Shown: positions 55,625 through 64,000 of the stretch, piece by piece
How positions within the stretch are numbered: the first letter of the stretch is position 1
How the letters are laid out: each line of letters begins with the position of its first letter
Source of the DNA: Terriglobia bacterium
GTDB taxonomy: Bacteria; Acidobacteriota; Terriglobia; JAIQFV01
DNA: 64,000 nt
Reading direction: 5' to 3'
Assembly (NCBI GenBank): GCA_028716525.1
Contig: JAQUPQ010000013.1
Coordinates: 1 to 64,000, forward strand
Notes under the pieces: model-generated
What the model was told of the DNA's origin: nothing
Database searches by the model: none
The model's input: the letters and a program-made list of their open reading frames with translations, nothing else
Program-made: the position numbers and the translations under genes

Positions 55625-56809
55625 TTGAAATTCGATACCTTCGAGCTCGAACGTTTCCAATCCACCTGGGAAAATCAGGTAGAGATCAATATCTCGGAGA
55701 GCGGCGTGCACCCGCTGACCGTGGATGAATTATTCGCTCTGGCGGGACAGGTGAACGCGCCCCGGGTTTCGCGCAGGAATTTTCCGGCGCCGTTATCCGG
55801 AACCCGATTGGGGTACAGCCAAACCGATGGCACCTTGGTGCTGCGCCAAAAGATCGCCCGTTTGTACCGTGGAGCCACGACGGACCACGTGGAAGTCACC
55901 AACGGGGGTTCCGAGGCCAACTTCGTGACCCTGTGGCGGCTGGTCGAGCGGGGTGATGAGATTGTCGTCATGATGCCGAACTACATGCAGGTGTGGGGTC
56001 TGGGCCGCGCGTTTCACGGCCGCGTCAAAGAGTGGTGGTTGCATCCGGTCAAGGGGACGACATCGCCGCGCTGGGTGCCGCAGGGTCCGGAGCTCAAGAA
56101 ATTGGTGACGAAGAAGACGCGCTTGATTGCCGTCTGCAATCCCAATAATCCCACCGGTGCGGTCCTGAAGCGGAATTTCATGGAGGAAGTTATCGCCCGG
56201 GCCCGTTGGGCCGATGCCTGGGTTCTAGCCGACGAGGTTTATCAGGGCGCCGAACTCTCGGGCGCGATCACACCTTCATTTTGGTCCATCGGGGATAAGG
56301 CGCCATACAAAAAACTCATCGTCAGCAACAGTCTTTCGAAGGCTTACGGGCTGCCGGGATTGAGGATCGGATGGCTGGTGGGTTCGCCGGAAGCCATCGC
56401 CCATTCCTGGGCGGCCCACGATTACACCAGCATCGGACCGGGCGCGTTGAATGACGCCCTGGCGGCCATCGCGTTGACGCCCGCCGTTCGAAAGTCGATA
56501 TTGGAGCGCACCCGCAACGTCCTTCGATCGCAATGGCCGATTCTCGAAGACTGGGCGGAACAAAACGGTGACACGTTTGAGCTGATCAAACCTCAAGCCG
56601 GCGCCATCGCCTTGCTTCGATATAAATTCAAAATGAACTCGACGCAATTCGCCGAACATCTGCGCCGACAGAAGAGCGTGCTGATTGTTCCCGGCGACCA
56701 TTTTCACCTGGACGGCTATCTGCGCGTCGGTTTCGGCGGGCACTTGAAGGAATTGAAAGAAGGGTTGAAACGGTTATCCCAAGTGGCGGCCCGTCTTCAT
56801 GGAGGTTGA
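55625..56809 (+). CDS. PLP-dependent aminotransferase, class I/II
   Basis: Fold-type I aminotransferase of 394 residues. TTG 55625 is chosen because AGGAG lies six bases ahead; an earlier TTG adds an unsupported 23 residues. Motifs: GGSEANFVTLWRLVERGDEIVV, CNPNNPTG, LADEVYQGAEL (aspartate), and the lysine in SNSLSKAYGLPGLRIGW. The C-terminal arginine is in HLDGYLRVGFGG. Close in pattern to aminotransferases acting on aromatic or related amino acids, but the substrate is not assigned. Confidence 0.88.
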   Translation: MKFDTFELERFQSTWENQVEINISESGVHPLTVDELFALAGQVNAPRVSRRNFPAPLSGTRLGYSQTDGTLVLRQKIARLYRGATTDHVEVTNGGSEANFVTLWRLVERGDEIVVMMPNYMQVWGLGRAFHGRVKEWWLHPVKGTTSPRWVPQGPELKKLVTKKTRLIAVCNPNNPTGAVLKRNFMEEVIARARWADAWVLADEVYQGAELSGAITPSFWSIGDKAPYKKLIVSNSLSKAYGLPGLRIGWLVGSPEAIAHSWAAHDYTSIGPGALNDALAAIALTPAVRKSILERTRNVLRSQWPILEDWAEQNGDTFELIKPQAGAIALLRYKFKMNSTQFAEHLRRQKSVLIVPGDHFHLDGYLRVGFGGHLKELKEGLKRLSQVAARLHGG

Positions 56810-56890
56810 AGAGCACGTTTTCTGCCGTCGTATCGAGGCGGTTGCGGGAGTGTTAAAATATTCTGTTCGGTTGCGCATCAGGAGGCCATC

Positions 56891-59041
56891 ATGTCGAGAG
56901 GCTGGTTTGCAATCATCAGCGCAGGACTTCTTATAATTTCAGGAGTGTCATCCATGAGTGCTCAAAAACATCCGCTCACGTTCGACGACTTGATGAGGGT
57001 GAAACGCGTTGCGGACCCCCAAATTTCGCCTGACGGAAAGTGGGTGGCTTATTCCGTCACCGTGTATCACAAGGCCGAAAACGGCCACAACGCTGCTCTC
57101 TGGCTGGTTCCGACGGCCGGAGGAGAAGCCCGGCAATTGACCCGCTCCGAGAAGAACGATGAGCGCCCGCGCTGGTCGCCCGACAGCAAGTCCATTGCTT
57201 TTATTTCAAATCGCGACGGCGCGTCGCAGGTTTGGATGATTTCTCTGGAGGGTGGCGAGGCGCACAAGGTCACCTCCATCGCAACCGAAGCTGACGGCGT
57301 GGTGTTTTCGCCGGATGGAAAACACCTGCTCTTCACGTCCGACGTTTATCCGGAATGTGACAACGCCGATCCTCAGAAAGCCCTGGAATGCAATGCCGCC
57401 AAAAGGAAAGAAGTTGAAGAATCCAAGGTCAAGGCCCGCATCGCCACACATTTGCTGTTTCGTCATTGGAACGAGTGGAAAGGCGGCAAACGATCGCATC
57501 TTTTTATTGTTCCGATCGATGGATCGGCCCCGCCGCGTGATCTCACCCCGGGGGATTTCGATGTCCCACCGTTTTCGCTGGGCGGCCCCGACGATTACGT
57601 GTTCTCACCCGACGGCAAGGAAGTGTGCTACACCTCCAACCACGATCGACACGAGGAACGTTCGACCAATATGGACCTGTTCGTCGTGAATGTCTCCAGC
57701 GGGGCAACCAAGAAACTGACCGACAATCCCGCGTACGACGGTTCTCCGCAGTACTCTCCTGACGGCCGTTTCATTGCCTATCGCGCCCAACTTCGTCCGG
57801 GCTATGAAAGCGATCGCTTTCGCTTGATGCTGCTCGACCGCACCACGGGAGCGCAACGCCATCTCACGGAGAATTTTGACCGCTGGATCGACTCCTTCAT
57901 CTGGTCGCCGGATTCGAAAAAACTCTATTTCATTGCCGGTGATCGCGGGACCAATCCTATTTTTGAAGTTTCAATTACGGGAGAAGGGCTAAAGCGTCTT
58001 TATGCGGCGCACTCCTGCGGGGATCTCAACGTGACTCCCGACGGCCGGGTCCTGGTCTTTACGCGCTCGTCGATGCATCATCCGACAGAGATTCTTCGAA
58101 TGAACGTCGAGGGCACGAAGCGCGATTGGCTGACTCATCACAACGACGCCTGGTTGAAGGAAATTGACATGAACGCGGCAGAAGAGTTTTGGTTTGATGG
58201 CGCGCCCTCCTCGGGCGGTCCGAAAGTGGATCCGGGCGTCGCCCAAGGGTTCATCGATCCGGCGGAGTTGGATGGGGCCATGCCCGCTCAAAAAAATCTG
58301 GACGTGCCGAAAATTCATTCCTGGATTTTAAAGCCCCCGCAGTTTGACGCCTCCAAAAAATATCCGCTGCTGCTGTTCGTCCACGGCGGTCCTCAGGGCT
58401 CGTGGGAAGATAACTGGGGATATCGCTGGAATCCTCAAATGTACGCGGCCGCCGGCTACGTGGTGGTGATGCCGGACCCGCGCGGCTCCACGGGATACGG
58501 GCAGCAGTTGATCGACGAGATCAATAAGGATTGGGGCGGCCGATGCTTTAAAGATTTGATGCGGGCGACCGATGTCGCTGAAAAACTGCCGTTCGTCGAT
58601 AAGGCGCGAATGGCGGCCGCCGGCGCCTCGTTCGGCGGCTTCATGATCAACTGGTTCCAAGGGCATACGGACCGGTTCAAGGCCCTGGTCGGACACGCCG
58701 GAGATTTCGATCAGGTCAGCAGCTATTATGTTACAGAAGAACTATGGTTCCCGGAATGGGAGCTCGGCGGCCCGCAGTACGACAACCCGGAGCTGTACGA
58801 TTTCCTTTCGCCGGTGCGCTATGCCAAGGATTTCAAAACACCGGAACTGGTGACCCATGGAGAACGCGATTTTCGCGTTCCCATCGGCGAAGGGTTGGGC
58901 ATGTTCACGGCTCTCCAACGCCGCGGCGTGGAATCGAAGCTCTTGGTCTTTCCCGACGAGGGGCACTGGATTCTGAAGCCGCTGAATTCAGAATTGTTTT
59001 ACAAGACAGCCATCGATTGGCTCAATCAGCATACCCGGTGA
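56891..59041 (+). CDS. Secreted S9-family prolyl oligopeptidase-like peptidase
   Basis: Serine peptidase of 716 residues with a signal peptide (MSRGWFAIISAGLLIISGVSSMSAQ). The N-terminal beta-propeller (about 35-450) has PD40-like repeats: QISPDGKWVAYS, RWSPDSKSIAF, VFSPDGKHLLF, YSPDGRFIAY. The alpha/beta-hydrolase half carries the triad S580 (GASFGGF), D660 (HGERDFRVP) and H692 (DEGHWILK). The inserted VYPECDNADPQK segment in the propeller is typical for DPP5-like members. Likely cleaves dipeptides or short peptides outside the cytoplasm. The ATG has AGGAGG. Followed within 36 bases by the aldo/keto reductase gene. Confidence 0.92.
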   Translation: MSRGWFAIISAGLLIISGVSSMSAQKHPLTFDDLMRVKRVADPQISPDGKWVAYSVTVYHKAENGHNAALWLVPTAGGEARQLTRSEKNDERPRWSPDSKSIAFISNRDGASQVWMISLEGGEAHKVTSIATEADGVVFSPDGKHLLFTSDVYPECDNADPQKALECNAAKRKEVEESKVKARIATHLLFRHWNEWKGGKRSHLFIVPIDGSAPPRDLTPGDFDVPPFSLGGPDDYVFSPDGKEVCYTSNHDRHEERSTNMDLFVVNVSSGATKKLTDNPAYDGSPQYSPDGRFIAYRAQLRPGYESDRFRLMLLDRTTGAQRHLTENFDRWIDSFIWSPDSKKLYFIAGDRGTNPIFEVSITGEGLKRLYAAHSCGDLNVTPDGRVLVFTRSSMHHPTEILRMNVEGTKRDWLTHHNDAWLKEIDMNAAEEFWFDGAPSSGGPKVDPGVAQGFIDPAELDGAMPAQKNLDVPKIHSWILKPPQFDASKKYPLLLFVHGGPQGSWEDNWGYRWNPQMYAAAGYVVVMPDPRGSTGYGQQLIDEINKDWGGRCFKDLMRATDVAEKLPFVDKARMAAAGASFGGFMINWFQGHTDRFKALVGHAGDFDQVSSYYVTEELWFPEWELGGPQYDNPELYDFLSPVRYAKDFKTPELVTHGERDFRVPIGEGLGMFTALQRRGVESKLLVFPDEGHWILKPLNSELFYKTAIDWLNQHTR

Positions 59042-59077
59042 CGTCGGGATGCAGTTCAATCTCAGGAGCAGGTCTTC

Positions 59078-60049
59078 ATGAAGTATCGAAAACTTGGACA
59101 GACAGGAATTGAAGTTTCCGAAATCGGTTTTGGAGCATGGGGCATCGGGGGTCACCTATGGCAGGATTCCAAGGATGATGAGTCACTCCAAGCACTGAAT
59201 CGCGCCATCGATCTGGGCGTGAATTTCATCGACACGGCCGTGGCTTACGGGGAGGGGCACAGCGAGCGGCTCATAGCAAGGGTATTGAAGGCTCATCGCG
59301 ACAAACGCATCTACGTTTCCACCAAGGTCAATCCCAAAAATTACGAATGGCCGGCGCGAAAGGGCGTCGACATCCGCGAAGTGTTTCCCACCTCCTACAT
59401 CGTCGAGCGCACGGAGCAAAGCCTCAAGAACCTGGGCGTCGAGCGCCTTGATCTCGAGCAGCTGCACGTGTGGAATGATGAGTGGGTGAACACCGATGAG
59501 TGGCGCGCCGCGTTTGAAAAATTGCGGCGCGAAGGCAAAGTTTGGCACTTTGGAATTTCCATCAACGACCATCAGCCGGAAAACGGAATGCAGATGATTG
59601 ACACAGGTGAAATCGCGACGGTCCAGGTGATCTACAACATCTTTGATCAATCCCCGGAAACTAAGCTCCTCCCCGCGTGTGAACAAAAAAGCATCGGTGT
59701 GATTGTGCGGGTTCCGTTCGACGAAGGTTCTCTCACCGGGTCGATTACCGAGCAAACGGTTTTTAGCGAGGGAGATTTTCGCGCCAACTATTTTCGCGGC
59801 GACCGCAAGAAACAAGTGGTCGAGCGGGTCGCGAAGCTGCGCCGGCTGTTGAACGGTGAAGCCGGGACGCTTCCCGAACTGGCCCTGCGATTCGTCTTAA
59901 ACCCGCCGGCAGTGGCCACCGTCATTCCGGGCATGCGCAAGGCGAAAAACGTCGAAGCCAATGTCGCGGTTTCCGATGGGCGTTGCTTGTCGGAGGATTT
60001 GCTGGCGGAGCTTCGAAATCATTCCTGGATTCGAAACTTTTACGAATAA
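59078..60049 (+). CDS. Aldo/keto reductase
   Basis: NADPH-dependent oxidoreductase of 323 residues with TIM-barrel features. The catalytic tetrad is intact: D52 (FIDTAVAYGEG), Y57, K83 (VSTKV) and H130 (QLHVWND). The C-terminal cofactor site reads ALRFVLNPPAVATVIPGMRKAKNVEAN. Start supported by AGGAGCAGG. Closest to the general YghZ/AKR-like family; the natural carbonyl substrate is unknown. Confidence 0.92.
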   Translation: MKYRKLGQTGIEVSEIGFGAWGIGGHLWQDSKDDESLQALNRAIDLGVNFIDTAVAYGEGHSERLIARVLKAHRDKRIYVSTKVNPKNYEWPARKGVDIREVFPTSYIVERTEQSLKNLGVERLDLEQLHVWNDEWVNTDEWRAAFEKLRREGKVWHFGISINDHQPENGMQMIDTGEIATVQVIYNIFDQSPETKLLPACEQKSIGVIVRVPFDEGSLTGSITEQTVFSEGDFRANYFRGDRKKQVVERVAKLRRLLNGEAGTLPELALRFVLNPPAVATVIPGMRKAKNVEANVAVSDGRCLSEDLLAELRNHSWIRNFYE

Positions 60050-60216
60050 TCGCTGGACGCCATCGGCCAGGGATGTCCGGGGGCGTAATTTTCTCCGCTT
60101 GAGGGCATGCATCTCCAGACAAGGAGATGTCATCCAAAGATGGCAGAAAAAGGCAGAGGGTGTGTTTTAAAGGTGTGCTACCAACGTTTTAAACCTATGG
60201 ATTTTTAGGGGGTTGT

Positions 60217-61224
60217 ATGGTCAAGTCTGCAGTTCCTTCAGTGCCGGGAGCGAGCCAGGCCAGGCTACGGCTCTTGATGGCGGCGGTTGCTGTTCTGATC
60301 ACTGTCACGATGACAGTACCCATGCTGGCTCGTGGCCATTCGTTTTCGTTTGGATTTGGATATTATGGCGGGCCGCGTCATTTCTACGGACACGGTTATT
60401 TCTATCGTCCTTACGGCTATCCATCCTTTGGGTTCTCCTATTGGGGCGGAGGGCCCTACTACGACCCGTACTCTTATCCGTACCCTTACGCCTATTCTGG
60501 CCCCGGATACGGTTATCCCCCGCCACCGCCGGGTTACTCGATGACCTACGAAGATCGGCCGCAGTCACCGAATTCCCGCACTGCCTGGCTGCGAATTGAT
60601 GTGCAGCCCCGCGATGCGGCGGTTTACATCGACGGCGAATACGCCGGACTGGCGTCGGACTTCGAAGGGGGTAAACGCCTGCTGCCGGTTTCTCCCACGG
60701 ATCATACCGTGCGGCTGGAGGCGCAGGGTTTTCAATCGGCGCGTATTGATTTGCGAGTCAATCCCCTGCAAACCCTGGATGTGAAGCAGCACTTGGCTCC
60801 TTTGGCGCACTCTTCAACTTCGCCGGGGGAACCGCCGAATAGCTCTCCACCGCCTGATGATTCCCGAAATACTCCGCCTAACTTGCGCCAGCCTTATTCT
60901 GGTGCGCCGCCACGGGGACGACGAACGCCGCCGACTTACGCGGAAAAACAGCAGCCCACAGATGCAGCACCACAAGCGGAGTTCGGCTCGATTGTACTGA
61001 AGTTTGCACCCGCTTTGGGCCAGGCCACGGTCTACATCGATGATCGAATGATCGGCACGACCGAAGCCAACGATCCGGTGTTTGAAGTGAATGACGTGCC
61101 CGTAGGAACACATTCCATCCGTGTGACACGCGATGGGTACGACGAATTCAACGCCGAAATTTCGGTCACGCCGGGCCAACGAGCCCAGCGTTCGGTGACC
61201 TTACAAAAATCGCCGATCACCTAA
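60217..61224 (+). CDS. Exported PEGA-domain protein with Tyr/Gly/Pro-rich region
   Basis: Protein of 335 residues, probably exported through the hydrophobic stretch at about 17-38 (LRLLMAAVAVLITVTMTVPMLA). Residues 40-110 are very rich in Tyr, Gly and Pro (GYFYRPYGYPSFGFSYWGGG). Two PEGA-type domains follow, at about 122-192 (AWLRIDVQPRDAAVYIDGEYAG) and 250-330 (SIVLKFAPALGQATVYIDDRMIG), separated by a Pro/Ser linker. PEGA domains are believed to bind other surface proteins or cell wall. Monocistronic, GGGGG before the start. Confidence 0.82.
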   Translation: MVKSAVPSVPGASQARLRLLMAAVAVLITVTMTVPMLARGHSFSFGFGYYGGPRHFYGHGYFYRPYGYPSFGFSYWGGGPYYDPYSYPYPYAYSGPGYGYPPPPPGYSMTYEDRPQSPNSRTAWLRIDVQPRDAAVYIDGEYAGLASDFEGGKRLLPVSPTDHTVRLEAQGFQSARIDLRVNPLQTLDVKQHLAPLAHSSTSPGEPPNSSPPPDDSRNTPPNLRQPYSGAPPRGRRTPPTYAEKQQPTDAAPQAEFGSIVLKFAPALGQATVYIDDRMIGTTEANDPVFEVNDVPVGTHSIRVTRDGYDEFNAEISVTPGQRAQRSVTLQKSPIT

Positions 61225-61473
61225 AGGTTTATTTCTCAGGGCGCTTTTCGGTCCGGTGAATTCGGCTGAGGGAATAGTCGGACGTGAGAAACCCTCTCCA
61301 GATCCACCGGATTTTTTTGGCGCTCCACCGCGGGCGGCGCTGTCGATATCGTTCCTGAATCCCCCCGATCTTTTCATTCACGTTCGCCCCCTTGCGTATT
61401 TATCCATCTGGAATACAATTTTGCCTCTGCAAGAATTGGGGCAGGTTTCTTCGCCACCGGGGAGGACGAGAGA

Positions 61474-62499
61474 ATGCACTACAAACTGGCTCTGATCGGA
61501 TTCGGAAATGTGGGAAAGAATTTCGCCAAGTTGCTGGAGCGCAAGAAGACCCGCCTGAAGAAGGAATTTGGCATCACCTATCAAATCGTCGCCATCGCGA
61601 CCGGATCTCATGGTCTGGCGATCAATCCGCGCGGACTCGACGCCCGCAAGATCCTGGCGCATCTCTCAAAGAAGGGATCGCTCGCGGCATTTCATCGCGG
61701 GAAGCCGGTGAGTGGCGTCGTCGATCTCATCAAGAGATGCGGCGCGGATATTCTGTTCGAGATTTCGCCGCAGAATCCCTGGACGGGCCAGCCGGCGCTT
61801 GGGTATATCGAGGCGGCGCTTCAGAAGAAAATGCATGTCATCACCGCCAATAAGGGCCCGATCGTGCACGGTTATCAAAAGCTTCGGCGCTTGGCGGCCC
61901 GCTCTCGGGTGCAATTACGACACGAGGGCGTGGTTATGGATGGAACTCCGATATTTAATTTATATGAGTCGACCTTACCGGCAACCGACGTGCGCGGATT
62001 TGAAGGAATTTTGAACGCCACCACCAACTTCTTGATCAATGCCATGGAAAATGGAAAACCGATCGACACGGCTTTGGAAGAAGCCAAAGCGTTAGGCATT
62101 GTGGAAGCGAATCCCGCGGTCGACGTCGAGGGCTGGGACGCCACTTCCAAGCTCTGCTGCTTGGCCAATGTCTTGATGGGAGCGAATCTCAGGCCCCAGG
62201 ACGTCGATCGTGAAGGAATTCAAAATCTCTCGCCTGAGAAACTGCACGAAGCCCGCCATCGCGGAAACTGTATCCGCCTGGTGGTGCGCGCCTGGCGTGA
62301 AGGAAGAAAAGTGCGCGGCAGCGTCAAGCCCACAGAGATTCCTTTGACGCATACCTTTGCCACCTTGAGTGCCGACACCACGATCTTGACCCTCGATACC
62401 GACACCATGGAGAAGATCTCCATCGTCGAGGGACCCGGGGGACCGCATCAAACAGCTTTTGCGTTGCTGTCGGATTTTATCAATGTGGCGAGGGCTTGA
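61474..62499 (+). CDS. hom: Homoserine dehydrogenase
   Basis: NAD(P)-dependent enzyme converting aspartate semialdehyde to homoserine, for Thr, Met and Ile. 341 residues without the C-terminal ACT domain, so probably not threonine-regulated. Motifs: GFGNVGKNFAKLL (cofactor), VITANKGPIVHGYQKL, EGVVMDGTPIFNLYE and GFEGILNATTNFLINAMENGK, then the C-terminal dehydrogenase part VEGWDATSKLCCLANVLMG. GGGGAGGA ahead of the ATG. No aspartate kinase gene is adjacent. It converges with recR, 24 bases away. Confidence 0.9.
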   Translation: MHYKLALIGFGNVGKNFAKLLERKKTRLKKEFGITYQIVAIATGSHGLAINPRGLDARKILAHLSKKGSLAAFHRGKPVSGVVDLIKRCGADILFEISPQNPWTGQPALGYIEAALQKKMHVITANKGPIVHGYQKLRRLAARSRVQLRHEGVVMDGTPIFNLYESTLPATDVRGFEGILNATTNFLINAMENGKPIDTALEEAKALGIVEANPAVDVEGWDATSKLCCLANVLMGANLRPQDVDREGIQNLSPEKLHEARHRGNCIRLVVRAWREGRKVRGSVKPTEIPLTHTFATLSADTTILTLDTDTMEKISIVEGPGGPHQTAFALLSDFINVARA

Positions 62500-62523
62500 G
62501 CTGAGGGAAAATTCCTGCTGCCG

Positions 62524-63123
62524 TTACAATTCTCTTCGACCTTCCAAGGCTTTCATCATCGTGACTTCATCGGCGTAATCGAGCTCGCTGCCGATGGGCA
62601 CGCCCATGCCGATGCGCGTGACCTTCAATCCCAACGGCTTCAGCAATTTTGAAAGGTAGATGGCGGTTGCTTCGCCTTCGACGTTGGGGTTTGTCGCCAG
62701 GATGATTTCCTCCACCTCGCCGCCGCGCAATCGCTCAATCAGATTTTTGATTCGCAACTGCTCCGGTCCAATTCCCTTGAGCGGCGCCAACGATCCCATC
62801 AACACGTGATAGCGGCCTTGATAGACGCGTGTCTTCTCCACCGCCAAAATATTTCCCGGTTCTTCCACCACACAGATTTGTTTGGGATTGCGCGTGGCGC
62901 TGGAACAGAAGTAGCACGGATCGACGTCGGTGAGATTGTTGCAAGTGGAACATAATCCGATTTTCTGTTTGACGTCGGAGATGGCTTGGGCCAGACGGTC
63001 GGCTTCTTCGGTGGACCCTTTCAATAAATGAAAAGCGATCCGCTGGGCAGACTTCTGACCGATGGATGGCAAATGCTTCAATTCTTCGATGAGTCGAGCC
63101 ACCGGCTCGGGATAGTCAGGCAT
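62524..63123 (-). CDS. recR: Recombination mediator RecR
   Basis: Part of RecFOR, loading RecA onto SSB-coated gaps. 199 residues. HhH motif [17 protein letters not shown] near 18-34, zinc finger C58-x2-C...C-x2-C ([16 protein letters not shown]), Toprim domain from about 80 ([31 protein letters not shown]), and the C-terminal Walker-like helix [21 protein letters not shown]. Downstream of ybaB and dnaX, the conserved order dnaX-ybaB-recR, though a 276-base repeat-bearing gap precedes it. Confidence 0.96.
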   Translation of the reverse strand: MPDYPEPVARLIEELKHLPSIGQKSAQRIAFHLLKGSTEEADRLAQAISDVKQKIGLCSTCNNLTDVDPCYFCSSATRNPKQICVVEEPGNILAVEKTRVYQGRYHVLMGSLAPLKGIGPEQLRIKNLIERLRGGEVEEIILATNPNVEGEATAIYLSKLLKPLGLKVTRIGMGVPIGSELDYADEVTMMKALEGRREL

Positions 63124-63256
63124 GTGTGATACCGAAGATCCTCTGGAATAGACCGAAGTTTTTAAAATCGAAAGACAAGAGCGGGTCTATTGCGAGAACT
63201 GAGTCTAAAGGAATTTTCATCTGGTGAAAAGAGAAGAACAGGTTTGGGATGCTGTT

Positions 63257-63377
63257 CACCGCTGAGACGCTGAGTCCGCTGAGGCTGCGCTGAGAATTCC
63301 TTTGATTTAATCTATCTCAGTCCAAGGTATCAAACCTCTGCGCGATCTCTGCGTCCTCGGCGTCTCTGCGGTGAGAC
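63257..63377. repeat. 121-base element with 40-base imperfect inverted repeats
   Basis: Left arm 63257-63296 and right arm 63338-63377 are inverted copies built on CGCTGAGA / CGCAGAGA units. It fills most of the gap between recR and ybaB. Related sequence occurs at 12521-12542 inside cobA. No transposase or target duplication seen; it looks like a folded interspersed repeat. Confidence 0.7.
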
Positions 63378-63399
63378 TATCCCTATTTTTTGCTGAGAA

Positions 63400-63714
63400 T
63401 TAGGATTCAAATAAACCCGGAATTTTCAAACCACCGGCCAGCGAGCCCATTTGCCCTTGAAGCTGTTCGTCCACTTTGCGGCCGGCTTCGTTGACCGCCG
63501 CCAGCACGAGATCTTGAACCATTTCCCGGTCATTGGCGTTGAGGGCTTCTGGGTCGATGGCCACTGAGAGCAGAAGTTTTTGGCCGTTCATCCTCACCGA
63601 AACCATGCCTCCTCCCGCAGAGGCCTCCACAACGAGGTCCTCCATCTGCTTTTGCAGTTGTTCCTGCATCTTCTGCGCTTGCTTCAGGATCTGTTGCATG
63701 TTGGGTACGTTCAT
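63400..63714 (-). CDS. YbaB/EbfC-family nucleoid-associated protein
   Basis: DNA-binding dimer of 104 residues. Typical elements: MNVPNMQQILKQAQKMQEQLQKQMEDL, the helical Met/Gln-rich start, then VVEASAGGGMVSVRMNGQKLLLSVAIDPEAL and DLVLAAVNEAGRKVDEQLQ. The Gly-rich C-terminal end is shorter than in some relatives. It lies between dnaX and recR, the widespread order, 31 bases after the dnaX stop. Confidence 0.94.
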   Translation of the reverse strand: MNVPNMQQILKQAQKMQEQLQKQMEDLVVEASAGGGMVSVRMNGQKLLLSVAIDPEALNANDREMVQDLVLAAVNEAGRKVDEQLQGQMGSLAGGLKIPGLFES

Positions 63715-63745
63715 GGGTTTCGCCTCGCCCTTCGGGAGGAGGGTC

Positions 63746-64000
63746 TCATTGCTTTTTCTTGATGCCTACAATTTCTCCCCGAAAAGTTTTTACAAAAGAC
63801 TGGACGACGGGATCCTTTTGAGGATCGGTTTCCACAGAAACGGTTCGCATGGGGGTTTGGCCCTGACTTTCAACCGGCGCCGGCTCAACCCCGGCGTTCT
63901 CCAGCATCGCAAAAGTGACCTGAAAAGGTCTGCCAAATGAATTCTGGCATATTCGTTTCAGAGTTTCAACGTGGCTGCGCGTGTTCAAGCGGTCGTAAAA
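63746..64000 (-). CDS. dnaX: DNA polymerase III subunit gamma/tau (C-terminal part, cut by window edge)
   Basis: Minus-strand frame open from the right edge to the stop at 63746, 84 residues visible: FYDRLNTRSHVETLKRIC, SFGRPFQVTFAMLEN, ending IVGIKKKQ. This looks like a C-terminal tau tail with a small alpha/beta domain. The placement directly before ybaB and recR supports dnaX. The ATPase part lies beyond the window, so the call depends on context more than on motifs. Confidence 0.75.
   Translation of the reverse strand, partial: FYDRLNTRSHVETLKRICQNSFGRPFQVTFAMLENAGVEPAPVESQGQTPMRTVSVETDPQKDPVVQSFVKTFRGEIVGIKKKQ

Noticed and set aside
60110..60129. Terminator after the aldo/keto reductase
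   Set aside because: CATCTCC/GGAGATG can pair, but there is no T tract.
1..64000. tRNA, rRNA, CRISPR array, prophage or transposase genes
   Set aside because: Looked for in gaps and on both strands; none could be supported.

Overview
The window looks like a chromosomal segment of a Gram-negative bacterium, most probably a member of the Acidobacteriota. The main pointers are an Oar-like TonB-dependent receptor with a carboxypeptidase-type N-terminal domain, an NHLRC2-like thioredoxin/NHL protein, a secreted S9 peptidase, an M64 peptidase, and many short intergenic palindromes. This placement rests on gene content only. No rRNA or tRNA gene, CRISPR array, prophage or transposase is visible.

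Layout. (1) 1-1443: the 5' part of dnaA on the minus strand and a DnaA-box-bearing AT-rich gap that could be the origin. (2) 1444-6969: a heme block hemE-hemN-hemH-hemG (uroporphyrinogen III to protoheme by the protoporphyrin route) plus a small membrane protein. (3) 7024-13653: an M64 peptidase, then a strongly structured RNA ending in a perfect terminator, a ferredoxin-type sulfite/nitrite reductase, and two enzymes that make its siroheme cofactor, followed by repeat-rich gaps and a CPBP membrane protease. (4) 13894-23669, minus strand: NHLRC2-like protein, ECF sigma/anti-sigma/secreted-protein operon, aminotransferase, TPR protein, murB and an M16-like protein without its zinc motif. (5) 24069-28332: Oar-like receptor and a GntR-type regulator separated by a promoter carrying a clear inverted-repeat operator. 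(6) 28627-37717: thiolase, a secreted protein, a two-component system preceded by a sigma-54 promoter, a TPR protein and pta. (7) 37843-42693: zinc-ribbon proteins, ribosomal protein S21, an amino-acid permease and a PpiD-like chaperone. (8) 43247-48729: rod-shape operon mreBCD-mrdA-rodA. (9) 48980-55416: radical-SAM/DUF2344 fusion and an RNase E/G whose S1 domain is split by about 580 low-complexity residues. (10) 55625-62499: aminotransferase, secreted S9 peptidase, aldo/keto reductase, PEGA protein, homoserine dehydrogenase. (11) 62524-64000, minus strand: recR, ybaB and the 3' end of dnaX.

Most genes are housekeeping. The more unusual signals are the structured leader RNA at about 8505-8744, the sigma-54 promoter in front of a kinase/sigma-54-activator pair (31005-31020), the GntR operator (27259-27305), the giant insertion in the RNase E/G protein, and several families of short inverted repeats. 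Several starts are TTG or GTG, chosen because a good Shine-Dalgarno sequence precedes them.
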